A stretch of DNA of 64,000 bases, taken from contig CALFJC010000096.1 of the NCBI GenBank assembly GCA_937877655.1, forward strand, positions 6,118-70,117, written 5' to 3'. This DNA comes from an uncultured Selenomonadales bacterium. GTDB lineage: Bacteria > Bacillota > Negativicutes > Selenomonadales > Selenomonadaceae. The notes under the pieces were generated by a model that saw only the letters and a list, made by a program, of their open reading frames with translations, was not told the DNA's origin and ran no database searches. This document shows positions 42,281 to 52,163 of this stretch, piece by piece. The position numbers and the translations under genes are program-made. Position 1 is the stretch's first letter; every line of letters begins with the position of its first letter.

Positions 42281-45200
42281 ATGGCAACGTTTGGAAATTC
42301 AAATTCAAATACTCTCATAAGCGGCGGAACAGAAAATGATTCGATTTACAACAGCGGCGACTCCGTCACGATAACGAGTGGCGGCGGCGATGATACGATT
42401 GAAAATATCGGTACAAAAGTTTCAATCGACGCGGGCGAAGGTGACGATTCTGTTTTTAATGCTTGGGGCAGCTCCAATGTTTCAATCGACGCAGGCGACG
42501 GAGCCGATACAATTTACAATGGTGGCGACAATGTGACAATCAGCGGCGGCGAAGGGAATGATTCAATTTACAGTTATGGCGCGAGTTCAAGAATAAACAG
42601 CGGCGATGGTGCTGATACTATTTCCAACGAAGGTGACTCGGTTACGATTGATGGCGGTGACGGCGATGATTCCATTTCAAACAGTGACGACAACGTTTCG
42701 ATTAACGGCAATGATGGAGATGACACAATAGACAACACGGGCAATAACGTTATAATTCAAAGCGGAGATGGCAACGATTTTGTAAATAATTGGTATGGAT
42801 GCATGAATACAAAAATCGATGGTGGCGCAGGCGATGATTCCATTTGGAGTAACAGCTCAAAAACCTCAGTCGCGGGCGGCGCAGGCAACGATTCCATTAT
42901 CAATCGCGGCGGCTTAAGTTCAACAATCGACGGTGGCGACGGCTCTGACACAATTTCTAACAGCGGCAACAATATTTCCCTACTCGGCGGGCTTGGTGAT
43001 GATTCAATCAAAAACAGCGGCTCGCAAGTCACAATCGACGGCGGAACAGATGACGATTACATTTACAACAGCGGTGCAAACGTTTTAATCAACAGCGGGG
43101 ACGGCAACGATTACATTTGGAATTGGAACGACAGCATCACAATCAAAGCAGGCGCAGGCGATGATACCATTGAAAACGAAAGCTCGAACGCCACAATCAA
43201 CGGCGGCGAAGGCGATGATTCGATTTCCAACAACGGAGCGAGTTCAACACTCGACGGCGGCGCAGGAAATGACACTTTGAGCGGAAGCATTTTTTTTGCC
43301 GACGTTTTTGTTTACGAGAACGGCAACGACGTTATCACAAATTACAGCGGAGAAGATACTGTTCAAATTTCCTCGGGAAAAATTGACAGCTACTCCTTTG
43401 ACGGCGGCGATTTGATTTTTCATATCGGCGACGGCTCTTTGCGCCTTAAAAACATGACCAATCACGCCGTAACCGTTAAAGATTCTTCGGGCGAGACAAC
43501 GAAAATTTACAGTAACGGCTATTCTCCGCAACAGGTTATAAAAAATTTCGTTCAATCCTCCTCACGCAGCATTATAAACAGTAAATTGATGCTGGATGAA
43601 GCAATTAAAGCTTGTTCCAATTTTAATTCCATGCAAGAAGTAATTGATAAAATGGTTGCCGATTGTGAGAAGGCAAATAGTGCTGCAACTTTCCTGCAAG
43701 ATTACTGCGGAATTATACATGAGAGTTATTACGATAACGGCTACTGCGATAACGGTTCTGCAGTCGGCTGGGCTACAGGCGGCTTAACAATGAAGTCTTT
43801 CAAGGATCTTTACACAGCCGACGGCGACGCGGTATATCCCGAATCGACTACGTTTACCATTCGCGGTTTGACAATCACCGTTCCGGAAAAAGATACTCTG
43901 ACCGAAGAGGAACAGTTGGTAGTTAAAGGCTTTTACTCTTGGTGGGCTGAAGATGCAATTAAATTGGTTGAAGAATCATATGGAGTTCATCTTGACGGAC
44001 AAAAGATGAAGCTGGAGTTCATGAATGATACAAAAACAAGTGCCATAGCGAGAGGCGGTGCATACAAAATAATTGTAAACATGGCGAAAGTAAATCCGAC
44101 GGAAGAAAATCTCAGGTATCATCTCAGCAGTACAATTGCTCATGAAATGACTCACGTTATGCAGGGGAATTTCGGTATCATGGAATATTCCACTTCTTAT
44201 ATGGACGAAGGAATGGCTCGTCTCACTGAAGGAATTTACGCTAACGATTGGGCTGACAATCCCGAAAAACTGGCGTACTATTTAGATTTGAACAATAAAT
44301 TCATACCCGATACCATGGATTACGGTTACATGTATTCTGTCGGTTATATGTTTTGGCGTTATTTGATGAAACAAGCTTCCGACTCTTACGACAGCCTCGC
44401 CTCTTACTCTTGGAAAGAAAAATCTTCAATCGTCGGGACAAGTGCGGATGAACTTTTGACGGGCAACGGAAAAAGCGTAACGATCTCGGCGGGCGCAGGC
44501 AACGATACAATTACGGCTTACGGAAAGAAAATGAAAATCTTCGGCGAAGACGGCGACGATTATATTTTAGTCAGTTCTCTTGCCGGCGGCACGAGTATTA
44601 ACGGCGGCGAAGGCAACGATTCAATAGAAAATTATTACAGCGAAAAAACTTCAATCAACGGCGGCGCGAATGCCGATTATATTTACAACAAAGGTAACTC
44701 CGTGACAATCAACGGCGGGGCTGGTAATGATTCAATCAAAAATTACGGAGAAAAAACTTCAATCAACGGCGGCGCGGATGCCGATTATATTTACAATGAG
44801 AAAAATTCCGTGACGATTGTTGCAGGTGAAGGAGACGATACCGTTGACAATGAGGGCGGACAATTTCTTAAAATCACGGCAAGCAAGGGCGACAATTTCA
44901 TTTACAACAGCACTCGCTTAGAATACAGTTATAATTCGGAGACACAAGAACGTGAGACGGAAACCATTTGTCCCGACAAGACCACCATTGTGACGGGTGC
45001 GGGCAACGACTACATTCGCAACTTCGGCGCAAGTGTTTCAATCAACAGCGGACTCGGAAATGATACCATTGACAATCGCGGCGCAAGTTCAACAATTCTG
45101 GCACTCGGCGGCAACGATTCTATTCGCAATTACAGCGGCTCCGAAGTCACAATCAACAGCGGCGCAGGCGATGATTATATTTTTAATTGGTATGGAGACA

Positions 45201-46912
45201 ATGTTTCTGTTAATGTCGGCGCAGGGAATGATTCCATTGACAATCACGGCGGCGAAAATGCGACAATCAACGCGAACAAAGGCGACGATACCATTAATAA
45301 TCATTACGGAAAAAATGTTCTTTTCCAATACGCGGCGGGCGACGGCAACGATTCAATCAGCGGCTTCAACGAAACTTCGACACTTTCCATTTCCGACTTT
45401 GAATATTCAACGACAAAAAGCGGCACGGATATTATCGTGACTGTTGACGAAGACAAGATAACTTTGACGGGCGCGACGTATCTCTCGGCTCTCAATATTG
45501 ACGGCGTTGAAAGAGATCCGAAGCTCTTAAGGTTGACGAACAATTCTTCCGCAAAAATTACGCTCGATTCAACAGTTGAAACTATCGATGCCTCCAAGCG
45601 CACTAAGGCGGTAGAAATTGTCGGAAACAATTTGGACAATACGATTATCGGCGGCAAAGGCAATGATACTTTAACGGGCGGCGAAGGAAATGATGTCTTC
45701 GTTTATACTGCAGGCAATGATTTTATCGCAGATTATGCGGCGGGCGACAAAATTTCTTTGAACGCGTCAATCACTTCTTCTTCCGTGAAAGGTTCCGATG
45801 CGACGTTTAAAATCGGAAAAAATACCTTGAGCGTCAAGAACGGCAAGGGCAAAGAAATTGTTTTCGCAGACAAGGACGGTAACGAGCGGACAATTTTGGG
45901 CGGAGCATTTTTGACAGACGATTCCACAAAATCGAAAGTGACGTTGTCGGCGGCATGGAGAGAAATTGCCGACGCTTCGGCTCGGACAAAATCAATAAAA
46001 ATCGTGGGCAATGCTCAAGACAATTCCATTTTCGGCGGAAGCGCAAAAGATTATCTCTACGGCAAAGACGGCGACGATTTGATTCTGGGGAACGCGGGCT
46101 CCGATAAAATTTACGGACAAACAGGCAACGATACCTTGATAGGCGGCGCGGGCAACGATACTTTCACGGGCGGCGCAGGAAATGATTTGTTTGTTGTCGA
46201 CGCAGGAAATGACGTTATTTCCGATTATGCGGCAGGCGATAAAATTTCTGTCACTGCCGAAATTATTTCTTCTTCTGTTAAGGGTTCCGACGCAACGTTT
46301 AAAATCGGAAAGAATACTTTGACTGTCAAGGACGGCAAAAGCAAAGAAATTACTTTCATCAACAAAGACGGCAAGGAACGGACAATTTTTGGCGGCGCAT
46401 TCTTGGCTGACGACTCCACAAACTCGAAAGTAACGCTTTCAGCCGCATGGAGAGAAATTGCAGACGCTTCCGAAAGAACGAAATCAATAAAAATCGTAGG
46501 CAATGCCCAAGACAATTCAATTTTCGGCGGCAGTGCAAAAGATTATCTCTACGGCAAAGACGGTGACGATTTGATTCTCGGCAACGCGGGAGCCGATAAA
46601 CTTTACGGGCAAAACGGAAATGATACGCTAATCGGCGGCAAAGGCAATGACTCGTTGTGGGGCGGCGACGGTGCAGATACTTTTATCTACAACAGCGGCG
46701 ACGGCAAGGATGTCATTTTCGGCTTTGATAACTCCGACATGTTGCAAATTACGGGCGAATTCTCGGCGACTTACAATAAGACGAAGAAGACGATTGCCTT
46801 CAAAGTTGACGACACTGCAAGCGCAATTACTTTAAAGAATTTCACGGCAACGACTTTCAATATCAACGGCGATATTTATCGAATCAGCGGAACAAAATTA
46901 ATTAGGAATTAG
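42281..46912 (+). CDS. Giant RTX protein with HExxH metallopeptidase domain
   Basis: A 1543-residue predicted secreted protein. It begins directly with beta-roll repeats (MATFGNSNSNTLISGG) and lacks IFDxQRFA. Residues ~15-380 carry about 18 units of ~20 residues of the form NSGDSVTITSGGGDDTIEN. A metallopeptidase domain follows (~420-720): HEMTH at 621-625 and YMDEGMARLTEG supplying the Glu ligand, homologous to the domain of the upstream gene. A second repeat block (~730-1080) and two copies of a ~130-residue module (TKSKVTLSAAWREIADAS) precede the shared C-terminus ending NGDIYRISGTKLIRN. The last residues again come from the (AATTAGG)n element. Confidence 0.85.
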   Translation: MATFGNSNSNTLISGGTENDSIYNSGDSVTITSGGGDDTIENIGTKVSIDAGEGDDSVFNAWGSSNVSIDAGDGADTIYNGGDNVTISGGEGNDSIYSYGASSRINSGDGADTISNEGDSVTIDGGDGDDSISNSDDNVSINGNDGDDTIDNTGNNVIIQSGDGNDFVNNWYGCMNTKIDGGAGDDSIWSNSSKTSVAGGAGNDSIINRGGLSSTIDGGDGSDTISNSGNNISLLGGLGDDSIKNSGSQVTIDGGTDDDYIYNSGANVLINSGDGNDYIWNWNDSITIKAGAGDDTIENESSNATINGGEGDDSISNNGASSTLDGGAGNDTLSGSIFFADVFVYENGNDVITNYSGEDTVQISSGKIDSYSFDGGDLIFHIGDGSLRLKNMTNHAVTVKDSSGETTKIYSNGYSPQQVIKNFVQSSSRSIINSKLMLDEAIKACSNFNSMQEVIDKMVADCEKANSAATFLQDYCGIIHESYYDNGYCDNGSAVGWATGGLTMKSFKDLYTADGDAVYPESTTFTIRGLTITVPEKDTLTEEEQLVVKGFYSWWAEDAIKLVEESYGVHLDGQKMKLEFMNDTKTSAIARGGAYKIIVNMAKVNPTEENLRYHLSSTIAHEMTHVMQGNFGIMEYSTSYMDEGMARLTEGIYANDWADNPEKLAYYLDLNNKFIPDTMDYGYMYSVGYMFWRYLMKQASDSYDSLASYSWKEKSSIVGTSADELLTGNGKSVTISAGAGNDTITAYGKKMKIFGEDGDDYILVSSLAGGTSINGGEGNDSIENYYSEKTSINGGANADYIYNKGNSVTINGGAGNDSIKNYGEKTSINGGADADYIYNEKNSVTIVAGEGDDTVDNEGGQFLKITASKGDNFIYNSTRLEYSYNSETQERETETICPDKTTIVTGAGNDYIRNFGASVSINSGLGNDTIDNRGASSTILALGGNDSIRNYSGSEVTINSGAGDDYIFNWYGDNVSVNVGAGNDSIDNHGGENATINANKGDDTINNHYGKNVLFQYAAGDGNDSISGFNETSTLSISDFEYSTTKSGTDIIVTVDEDKITLTGATYLSALNIDGVERDPKLLRLTNNSSAKITLDSTVETIDASKRTKAVEIVGNNLDNTIIGGKGNDTLTGGEGNDVFVYTAGNDFIADYAAGDKISLNASITSSSVKGSDATFKIGKNTLSVKNGKGKEIVFADKDGNERTILGGAFLTDDSTKSKVTLSAAWREIADASARTKSIKIVGNAQDNSIFGGSAKDYLYGKDGDDLILGNAGSDKIYGQTGNDTLIGGAGNDTFTGGAGNDLFVVDAGNDVISDYAAGDKISVTAEIISSSVKGSDATFKIGKNTLTVKDGKSKEITFINKDGKERTIFGGAFLADDSTNSKVTLSAAWREIADASERTKSIKIVGNAQDNSIFGGSAKDYLYGKDGDDLILGNAGADKLYGQNGNDTLIGGKGNDSLWGGDGADTFIYNSGDGKDVIFGFDNSDMLQITGEFSATYNKTKKTIAFKVDDTASAITLKNFTATTFNINGDIYRISGTKLIRN

Positions 46913-46978
46913 GAATGAGGAATTAATAATTAAAAAGCGTTTTTCCATTCCTAATTCCTAATTCATAATTCCTAATTG
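46897..46978. repeat. Palindromic (AATTAGG)n element at giant RTX 3' end
   Basis: Starts at the KLIRN-stop codons, loop TAAAAAGCGTTTTTCC, right arm of CCTAATT heptads to 46978. Near-identical in layout to the element at 42118. Confidence 0.85.
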
Positions 46979-46998
46979 ATAAAAGCGCGGAATAAAAA

Positions 46999-47032
46999 AG
47001 AAAGCTTCCGATAAATTCGGAAGCTTTTTTTC
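46999..47032. terminator. Bidirectional terminator between RTX gene and larC
   Basis: AAGAAAGCTTCCGA..TCGGAAGCTTTTTTT perfect stem between convergent genes. Confidence 0.8.
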
Positions 47033-47043
47033 TGCATGGCTTT

Positions 47044-48282
47044 TTATCCCAAACGTGATTCTTGCTTAGTCAATGCTTCTTGCCAAACTGCTTTAAGCGG
47101 CACGGAATTTTTTTCGGCAAGGCGGCGACAATCTTCGTATTCGGGCGTTATCGAAACAATTTTGCCGTCATACGCGCTGACTTTGCATTGAACTTCGCCG
47201 AAACGAGTTTCAACCTTGGCAATTTTTCTTACGGCTTCGACGCGCCGCGCAATTTCAATCACACGCAAACCGATTGTCGTTGTCTCCTCGAAAATAATTT
47301 TTATGCAAAATTCTTTGTGTTCCTTGTCAACCAAAACGCTCAGCATCTGCGCGGGACGATTTTTTTTCATGAAAATGGAAGTCGTCCACACGTCCAGAGC
47401 TCCCGCCGCAAAAAGTCGCTCGTAAAGCCAGCCGTAAATTTGCGGATTCATGTCGTCAATATTAGCCTCAAGCTTTACCAAATGTTTTTCGTTCTGCCCG
47501 CCGAATTCTCCGAGATAAATTCTTAAGACATTGGGAATATCCAAATCCCAAGTGCCCGCGCCGTAACCGATTTTCTCTGAAGAAAAATCTTCGGGCAAAT
47601 CCGCGCTGTATTCGGCAAGAGCTTTGACAATCGCCGCGCCCGTAGGAGTAGTCAATTCTTTTTCCGCGCCGAAATGATAAGTTTTGAAACCCTGCAAAAG
47701 TTCGGCGGTGGCGGGAGCGGGAACCGGCATTAAACCGTGAGCACATTTGACAAAACCGCTGCCCGTGTTGATTTTCGAAACAAAAATTTTTTCCGCGTCA
47801 AGATAATCAAGACAAACGGCGCAACCGACAATGTCAACAATCGAATCAATCGCGCCGACTTCGTGAAAAGTGACTTCTTCGGCGGGACGTTGATGAACTT
47901 TTCCTTCCGCCGCCGCTGTCACGGAAAAAATGGCGAGCGCACGAGTTTTAACCGACTCGCTCAGCTCCGCCGCCTCGATAATTTTTTTTATGTCGGAAAA
48001 AGTTCTGTGGCTGTGATTTTTAATGTGTTCGTGACGGTGCAAATGCCGAATGTTCGGGCGGTCAAATTCCGAATCAAAATTTTTCGGGAGCTTGACGTTG
48101 ACATAAGCCGCGCCGATTCCGTTTTTGCTGACGTTGGAAATTTCAAGTTCAAATTCATGCGGCAAATTGAGTTTATCGAGTTCCTTGCGCAAATATTTTT
48201 CGGGCACGCCGAGTTGAAGACATGCGCCGAGAAACATGTTGCCGCTTATGCCCGCCGCGCAGTCCAAATATAAAGCCTTCAT
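47044..48282 (-). CDS. larC: Nickel-pincer cofactor synthesis protein LarC
   Basis: A 412-residue nickel insertase/CTP-dependent cyclometallase that places nickel in the pincer cofactor of lactate racemase and related enzymes. Family features: N-terminal LYLDCAAGISGNMFLGACL, a His-rich stretch RHLHRHEHIKNHSH, TFHEVGAIDSIVDIVG, LTTPTGAAIVKAL and LEANIDDMNPQIYGW. ATG 48282 has an AGGAGG site. In some bacteria LarC needs a ribosomal frameshift between two halves; here it is one unbroken frame. larB and larE are not in the window. Confidence 0.93.
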   Translation of the reverse strand: MKALYLDCAAGISGNMFLGACLQLGVPEKYLRKELDKLNLPHEFELEISNVSKNGIGAAYVNVKLPKNFDSEFDRPNIRHLHRHEHIKNHSHRTFSDIKKIIEAAELSESVKTRALAIFSVTAAAEGKVHQRPAEEVTFHEVGAIDSIVDIVGCAVCLDYLDAEKIFVSKINTGSGFVKCAHGLMPVPAPATAELLQGFKTYHFGAEKELTTPTGAAIVKALAEYSADLPEDFSSEKIGYGAGTWDLDIPNVLRIYLGEFGGQNEKHLVKLEANIDDMNPQIYGWLYERLFAAGALDVWTTSIFMKKNRPAQMLSVLVDKEHKEFCIKIIFEETTTIGLRVIEIARRVEAVRKIAKVETRFGEVQCKVSAYDGKIVSITPEYEDCRRLAEKNSVPLKAVWQEALTKQESRLG

Positions 48283-48367
48283 GAAATCCTCCTGTCGAAT
48301 ATTTTTGCGCAGTTTAACAAATGCCCGCTTGCTTGTCAAAATTGGAGTGCAGTCCCCGGAATATCTT

Positions 48368-49507
48368 TCAAAAATCTATCGGTATAATTCTGTCCTTCTT
48401 AATTTCTTTCAGAACTTTTGAGTAATAATCGAAGACTTTTGGATTGATAAACGCTCTTGTCAAAGTCGCAATCAGAAGATTTATCGCGGAGTAAGGAAAA
48501 ATTTCGGCTTCAAAATGTTTCAAAACTTTTTCGTCTTTCGTGTTGAAAAATTGTTGTGAAAAACTTTTCCAAAAAATTTCCGGCATAACTTTCGGACCCG
48601 GAACATTTTTCCCGTAACGCTGTCTGATTTCATACATGTAATAAATCCACGAGACATCAAAAATGCTGTGACCGCAACTTATTTCTCCCATATCAATCAT
48701 TATGAAATTTTCGTCTTGAACGATAATGTTGCTCAAGTTTAAGTCGCCGTGCGAAAAATTTTTGCACTCCGGCACTTGCTCCAGAATTTCAAAAATAATT
48801 TCGTGCGTCTCGTCATCCAGATTTTTAATCCTTTTTGAAAGTTCGATTCGCGTTTGTTTGCCGCTGATGCCGTCAAACTCAATTTCATTTTGGCTTTTCA
48901 AAAAATCTGCAAATTTTTTTGCGTAAAACTCGGTTTGTTCGGGATTTTCCGAGATAACTTTTTCCAAAGTGTCGGCGTTGAGCATTTCATAAACAATTCC
49001 AAAATTCTTTTCGACTTTCACAACGTCATAAGCAATCGCCGTGTCCAGCCCGCTTAAAAATGCTTTCCGGCTGTTTTCGCGTTCGATTTTTACCTTTTCA
49101 AACGTCCAATCGTCGTTGTAGACCTTCAAAATATTTTCGTCGTCGAGTTTATAAACCGAGCCGGAGGTTCCGCGTCCGATTTTCCGCAAATTCTCTGCAG
49201 AAATTCTGCGTAATTTCTTTTGCACGTCGAAAAAGTTCGTGAAGCCTGACGTTTCAAAGACTTCCGCAACTTCTTTTGAAACATTCCCAATCACCAGATT
49301 TTTCTTGAAAATTTTCCTGAACTTCAGCAAAATCCTTAACCCGACGCTTGAAATATATTCCAAATTTTCTGCGTCGAAATTCAAAATCTTGTTCGGATTT
49401 TTTTCGATAAAATTCTTAATTTCTTTCTCGACTTTAGCCGCATTGTTCGTGTCGACTCTGGAATCAAAAAAAATTATCAAGTTTTCGCCTTCAACTTTTG
49501 CCTCCAT
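48368..49507 (-). CDS. STAS domain fused to phosphotransferase (kinase-like) domain
   Basis: A 379-residue fusion. Residues ~1-95 are a STAS domain of the anti-sigma-antagonist kind (ILNFDAENLEYISSVGLRIL, with the Ser that is phosphorylated in SpoIIAA-type proteins). Residues ~105-375 are an aminoglycoside-phosphotransferase/kinase fold: glycine-rich IGRGTSGSVYKL, Lys in ILKVYND, catalytic HGDLNLSNIIV and the metal Asp in FIMIDMGE. Similar kinase domains are abundant in Fibrobacter and Negativicutes without a known role. It could phosphorylate its own STAS domain or link a metabolite signal to it; that is inference. Confidence 0.8.
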   Translation of the reverse strand: MEAKVEGENLIIFFDSRVDTNNAAKVEKEIKNFIEKNPNKILNFDAENLEYISSVGLRILLKFRKIFKKNLVIGNVSKEVAEVFETSGFTNFFDVQKKLRRISAENLRKIGRGTSGSVYKLDDENILKVYNDDWTFEKVKIERENSRKAFLSGLDTAIAYDVVKVEKNFGIVYEMLNADTLEKVISENPEQTEFYAKKFADFLKSQNEIEFDGISGKQTRIELSKRIKNLDDETHEIIFEILEQVPECKNFSHGDLNLSNIIVQDENFIMIDMGEISCGHSIFDVSWIYYMYEIRQRYGKNVPGPKVMPEIFWKSFSQQFFNTKDEKVLKHFEAEIFPYSAINLLIATLTRAFINPKVFDYYSKVLKEIKKDRIIPIDF

Positions 49508-49619
49508 TTAAATTCCTCCAAAAATTTTTTCCCCTTAAGTTTTTGAAGAATATCAGAGAACTTTATAACCGTCAACAATCGGACGGAAACCTAATGAGGT
49601 TTTAAATTAAAAAGACATT

Positions 49620-49656
49620 GAAAAAAACCCCGCTCCAAACGGAACGAGGTTTTTTG
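49620..49656 (-). terminator. pckA terminator
   Basis: AAAAACCCCGCTCC / GGAACGAGGTTTTTT stem, just past the pckA stop. Confidence 0.75.
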
Positions 49657-49673
49657 GTTAATGCGTTCAAAAA

Positions 49674-51296
49674 TTATTTGTCGAGATGAGGACCTGCCGC
49701 AACGAGTGCTTTGCCCGCCGCGTTGTACTCGTATTTCTTAAAGTTCTTGATGAAACGGCTTGCCAAATCTTCAGCTTTACGATCCCACTCGGTTGGGTCG
49801 GCGTAAGTGTCACGAGGATCAAGAATATTTGTTGCGACGCCTTCAAGTTCCGTCGGGATTTCAAGATCGAAAATGGGAAGTTGTTTCGTCGGAGCATTTT
49901 TAATCGCGCCGCCAAGAATTGCATCGATAATGCCGCGAGTATCTTTAATCGAAATGCGTTTGCCCGTGCCGTTCCAGCCGGTATTGACGAGATAAGCTTT
50001 CGCGCCGCTCTTTTCCATGCGCTTAACGAGTTCTTCGGCGTATTTTGTCGGATGGAGTTCAAGGAACGCTTGACCGAAGCAAGCCGAGAAAGTCGGAGTG
50101 GGTTCGGTAATTCCGCGCTCGGTGCCCGCGAGTTTCGCAGTAAATCCGCTCAAGAAATAATATTTGCATTGTTCGGAAGTCAAAATGGAAACGGGCGGCA
50201 ACACGCCGAAGGCGTCCGCGCTGAGGAAGATAACGGACTGCGCGGCGGGACCGTGACTGTCGGGGCGAACGATATTTTTAATGTGATAAATCGGGTAGCT
50301 GACGCGAGTATTTTCCGTAACGGATTTATCGGCGAAGTCAATCTTGCCGTCCTTGTCGACAGTTACGTTTTCAAGGAGCGCGTCGCGGCGAATTGCGTTG
50401 TAAATGTCGGGCTCGGATTCTTTGTCGAGGTTGATAACTTTCGCGTAGCAACCGCCTTCAAAGTTGAAAACGCCCGTATCGTCCCAGCCGTGTTCGTCAT
50501 CGCCGATAAGAAGTCTCTTCGGGTCTGTCGAAAGAGTCGTTTTGCCCGTGCCGCTGAGTCCGAAGAAAATTGCGGTGTTTTCGCCGTTCATGTCGGTATT
50601 TGCGGAGCAGTGCATTGAGGCGATACCTTTAAGCGGCATAAAATAATTTTGGAGGCTGAAGCAGCCTTTTTTCATTTCACCGCCGTAAAGCGTATTAATT
50701 ATGACAGCTTCTCTATCCGTGACGTTGAAAACTACAGCTGTATCCGAACGCAAACCAAGCTCTTTATAATTTTCAACTTTTGCATTGGACGCATTGTAGA
50801 TAACGAAGTCAGGCTCTTGATCGAATTCTTCTTGATTTTTCGGGCGTATGAACATGTTGGTGACAAAATGCGCCTGCCAAGCAACTTCAACAATGAAGCG
50901 CACTTTCATTCTGGTGTCTTTATGAGTTCCACAAAAACCGTCAACAACGAAGAGGCGTTTGTTGGAGAGTTCATTGATCGCAATTTTCTTAAGTTCTTGC
51001 CAAACTTCAGGGGAGCATTTCTTATTATCGTTCGGAAATTCGGGAGTCGACCACCACAATTCGCCCGGTGCGCCTTCTTTTGTCGTTTCGTCATAGACAA
51101 AATATTTATCCTTGGGACTGCGTCCGGTGAACACGCCGGTCATGACATTGATTGCGCCCAACTCTGTTTCAACGCCCTTATCGTAGCCGGTAAGATCGGG
51201 ACGAGTTTCTTCGTTGAACAAAACTTCGTAAGTCGGGTTGTAAAGAACTTCTGTCGGATTTGTAATCCCATATTTTGTGAGATCCATCATCGGCAT
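49674..51296 (-). CDS. pckA: Phosphoenolpyruvate carboxykinase (ATP)
   Basis: A 540-residue ATP-dependent PEP carboxykinase. Conserved segments include [14 protein letters not shown], the P-loop [11 protein letters not shown], the metal-binding [22 protein letters not shown], and PIYHIKNIV. In succinate- and propionate-forming anaerobes it often runs toward oxaloacetate, capturing CO2 and making ATP. I chose ATG 51296, 8 nt after GGAGG. Promoter TTGACA-N17-TATCAT lies at 51327-51355. Confidence 0.96.
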   Translation of the reverse strand: MPMMDLTKYGITNPTEVLYNPTYEVLFNEETRPDLTGYDKGVETELGAINVMTGVFTGRSPKDKYFVYDETTKEGAPGELWWSTPEFPNDNKKCSPEVWQELKKIAINELSNKRLFVVDGFCGTHKDTRMKVRFIVEVAWQAHFVTNMFIRPKNQEEFDQEPDFVIYNASNAKVENYKELGLRSDTAVVFNVTDREAVIINTLYGGEMKKGCFSLQNYFMPLKGIASMHCSANTDMNGENTAIFFGLSGTGKTTLSTDPKRLLIGDDEHGWDDTGVFNFEGGCYAKVINLDKESEPDIYNAIRRDALLENVTVDKDGKIDFADKSVTENTRVSYPIYHIKNIVRPDSHGPAAQSVIFLSADAFGVLPPVSILTSEQCKYYFLSGFTAKLAGTERGITEPTPTFSACFGQAFLELHPTKYAEELVKRMEKSGAKAYLVNTGWNGTGKRISIKDTRGIIDAILGGAIKNAPTKQLPIFDLEIPTELEGVATNILDPRDTYADPTEWDRKAEDLASRFIKNFKKYEYNAAGKALVAAGPHLDK

Positions 51297-51326
51297 AATT
51301 GTTACCTCCAAAAATTTATTTCGTTA

Positions 51327-51355
51327 ATGATAAACTTTTGCGCTGTAATTGTCAA
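51327..51355 (-). promoter_or_regulatory. pckA promoter
   Basis: Minus strand TTGACA (51350-51355), 17-bp spacer, TATCAT (51327-51332), 31 nt before the start codon. Confidence 0.7.
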
Positions 51356-51389
51356 TTAATAATCCTGCGCGGATTTTTTCGCAAAAAAA

Positions 51390-51418
51390 TTGACCCGCGC
51401 CTGATTATGTGCTAAGCT
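51390..51418 (+). promoter_or_regulatory. Putative promoter of broken HNH gene
   Basis: TTGACC (51390-51395), 17-bp spacer, TAAGCT (51413-51418), about 110 nt before ATG 51527. Confidence 0.4.
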
Positions 51419-51526
51419 TATCTTGTTAAAAATCCACATAGCACGTCGAAACATGGATCAAAAACCTTTCGCAGTTATTCTAATCGTTTCGGCGGTTTCT
51501 GTCAAATTAAAAAGGAGAGATGCATT

Positions 51527-52142
51527 ATGACAATCGACGAAGCGAAAAAAATTTTGCTGTCGGCAAAACTCAGCCCGCTCGAACAAAATGCGTTACATGT
51601 TTTTCTTCAAGAAATTGACTACAAAGACCTGCCCGGCGAAGAATGGCGCGATGTTGTCGATTACGAAGGACTTTATCAAGTCAGCAACTATGCCCGTGTC
51701 AAATCGCTTATCAAAAAAAAAAAGCAAAAATTCTTAAAGCAAATCTTGGTATCGGAGGATACTTGCGCGTTGTCCTTTGCAAAAACGGAAAGAAAAAAAT
51801 CATTTTGTTCATGTTTTCGTTGCCAAAGCGTTTATTCCAAATCCCGAAAACAAGAAACAGGTCAACCACCGCGATGGCAATAAGAAAAATAATCATGTAT
51901 CAAATCTTGAATGGATGACAGCAAAAGAAAATATCGAGCACGCCTTCAAAAACGGTCTGCGTAAAATCGGTTGCGAACATTTCAGATCAAAATTGTCTGT
52001 CGAACAAATTCGCGAAATTCGTAGCGACTGCATTCCAAACGATAGAAAACGTGGATTTACAGCCTTCGCCAAGAAATTTAACGTGAGCCATAACGTTGTC
52101 CGAGACGCTTATTATCGAAAAACTTATAAAGACGTGATTTAA
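51527..52142 (+). pseudogene. NUMOD4-HNH homing endonuclease, split over three frames at two A-runs
   Basis: Frame 1 from ATG 51527 (RBS AAAGGAGAGA) gives the N-terminus and the NUMOD4 motif GEEWRDVVDYEGLYQVSNYARVKS. After an A11 run (51713-51723) the match continues one frame back as KANLGIGGYLRVVLCKNGKKK. After an A7 run (51793-51799) it continues one frame back again as HVFVAKAFIPNPENKKQVNH, DGNKKNNHVSNLEWMTA (the HNH core) and a C-terminal helix-turn-helix-like FAKKFNVSHNVVRDAYY, stopping at 52142. One extra A in each run would restore a ~205-residue enzyme. It may be a decayed selfish gene, a slippage-expressed gene, or two base-calling errors. Confidence 0.8.
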
Positions 52143-52163
52143 TCTCGTGACCTGCGCGGGAGT

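Noticed and set aside
47044..48282. larC1/larC2 programmed frameshift
   Set aside because: The gene is a single open frame through both halves, so no shift is needed.
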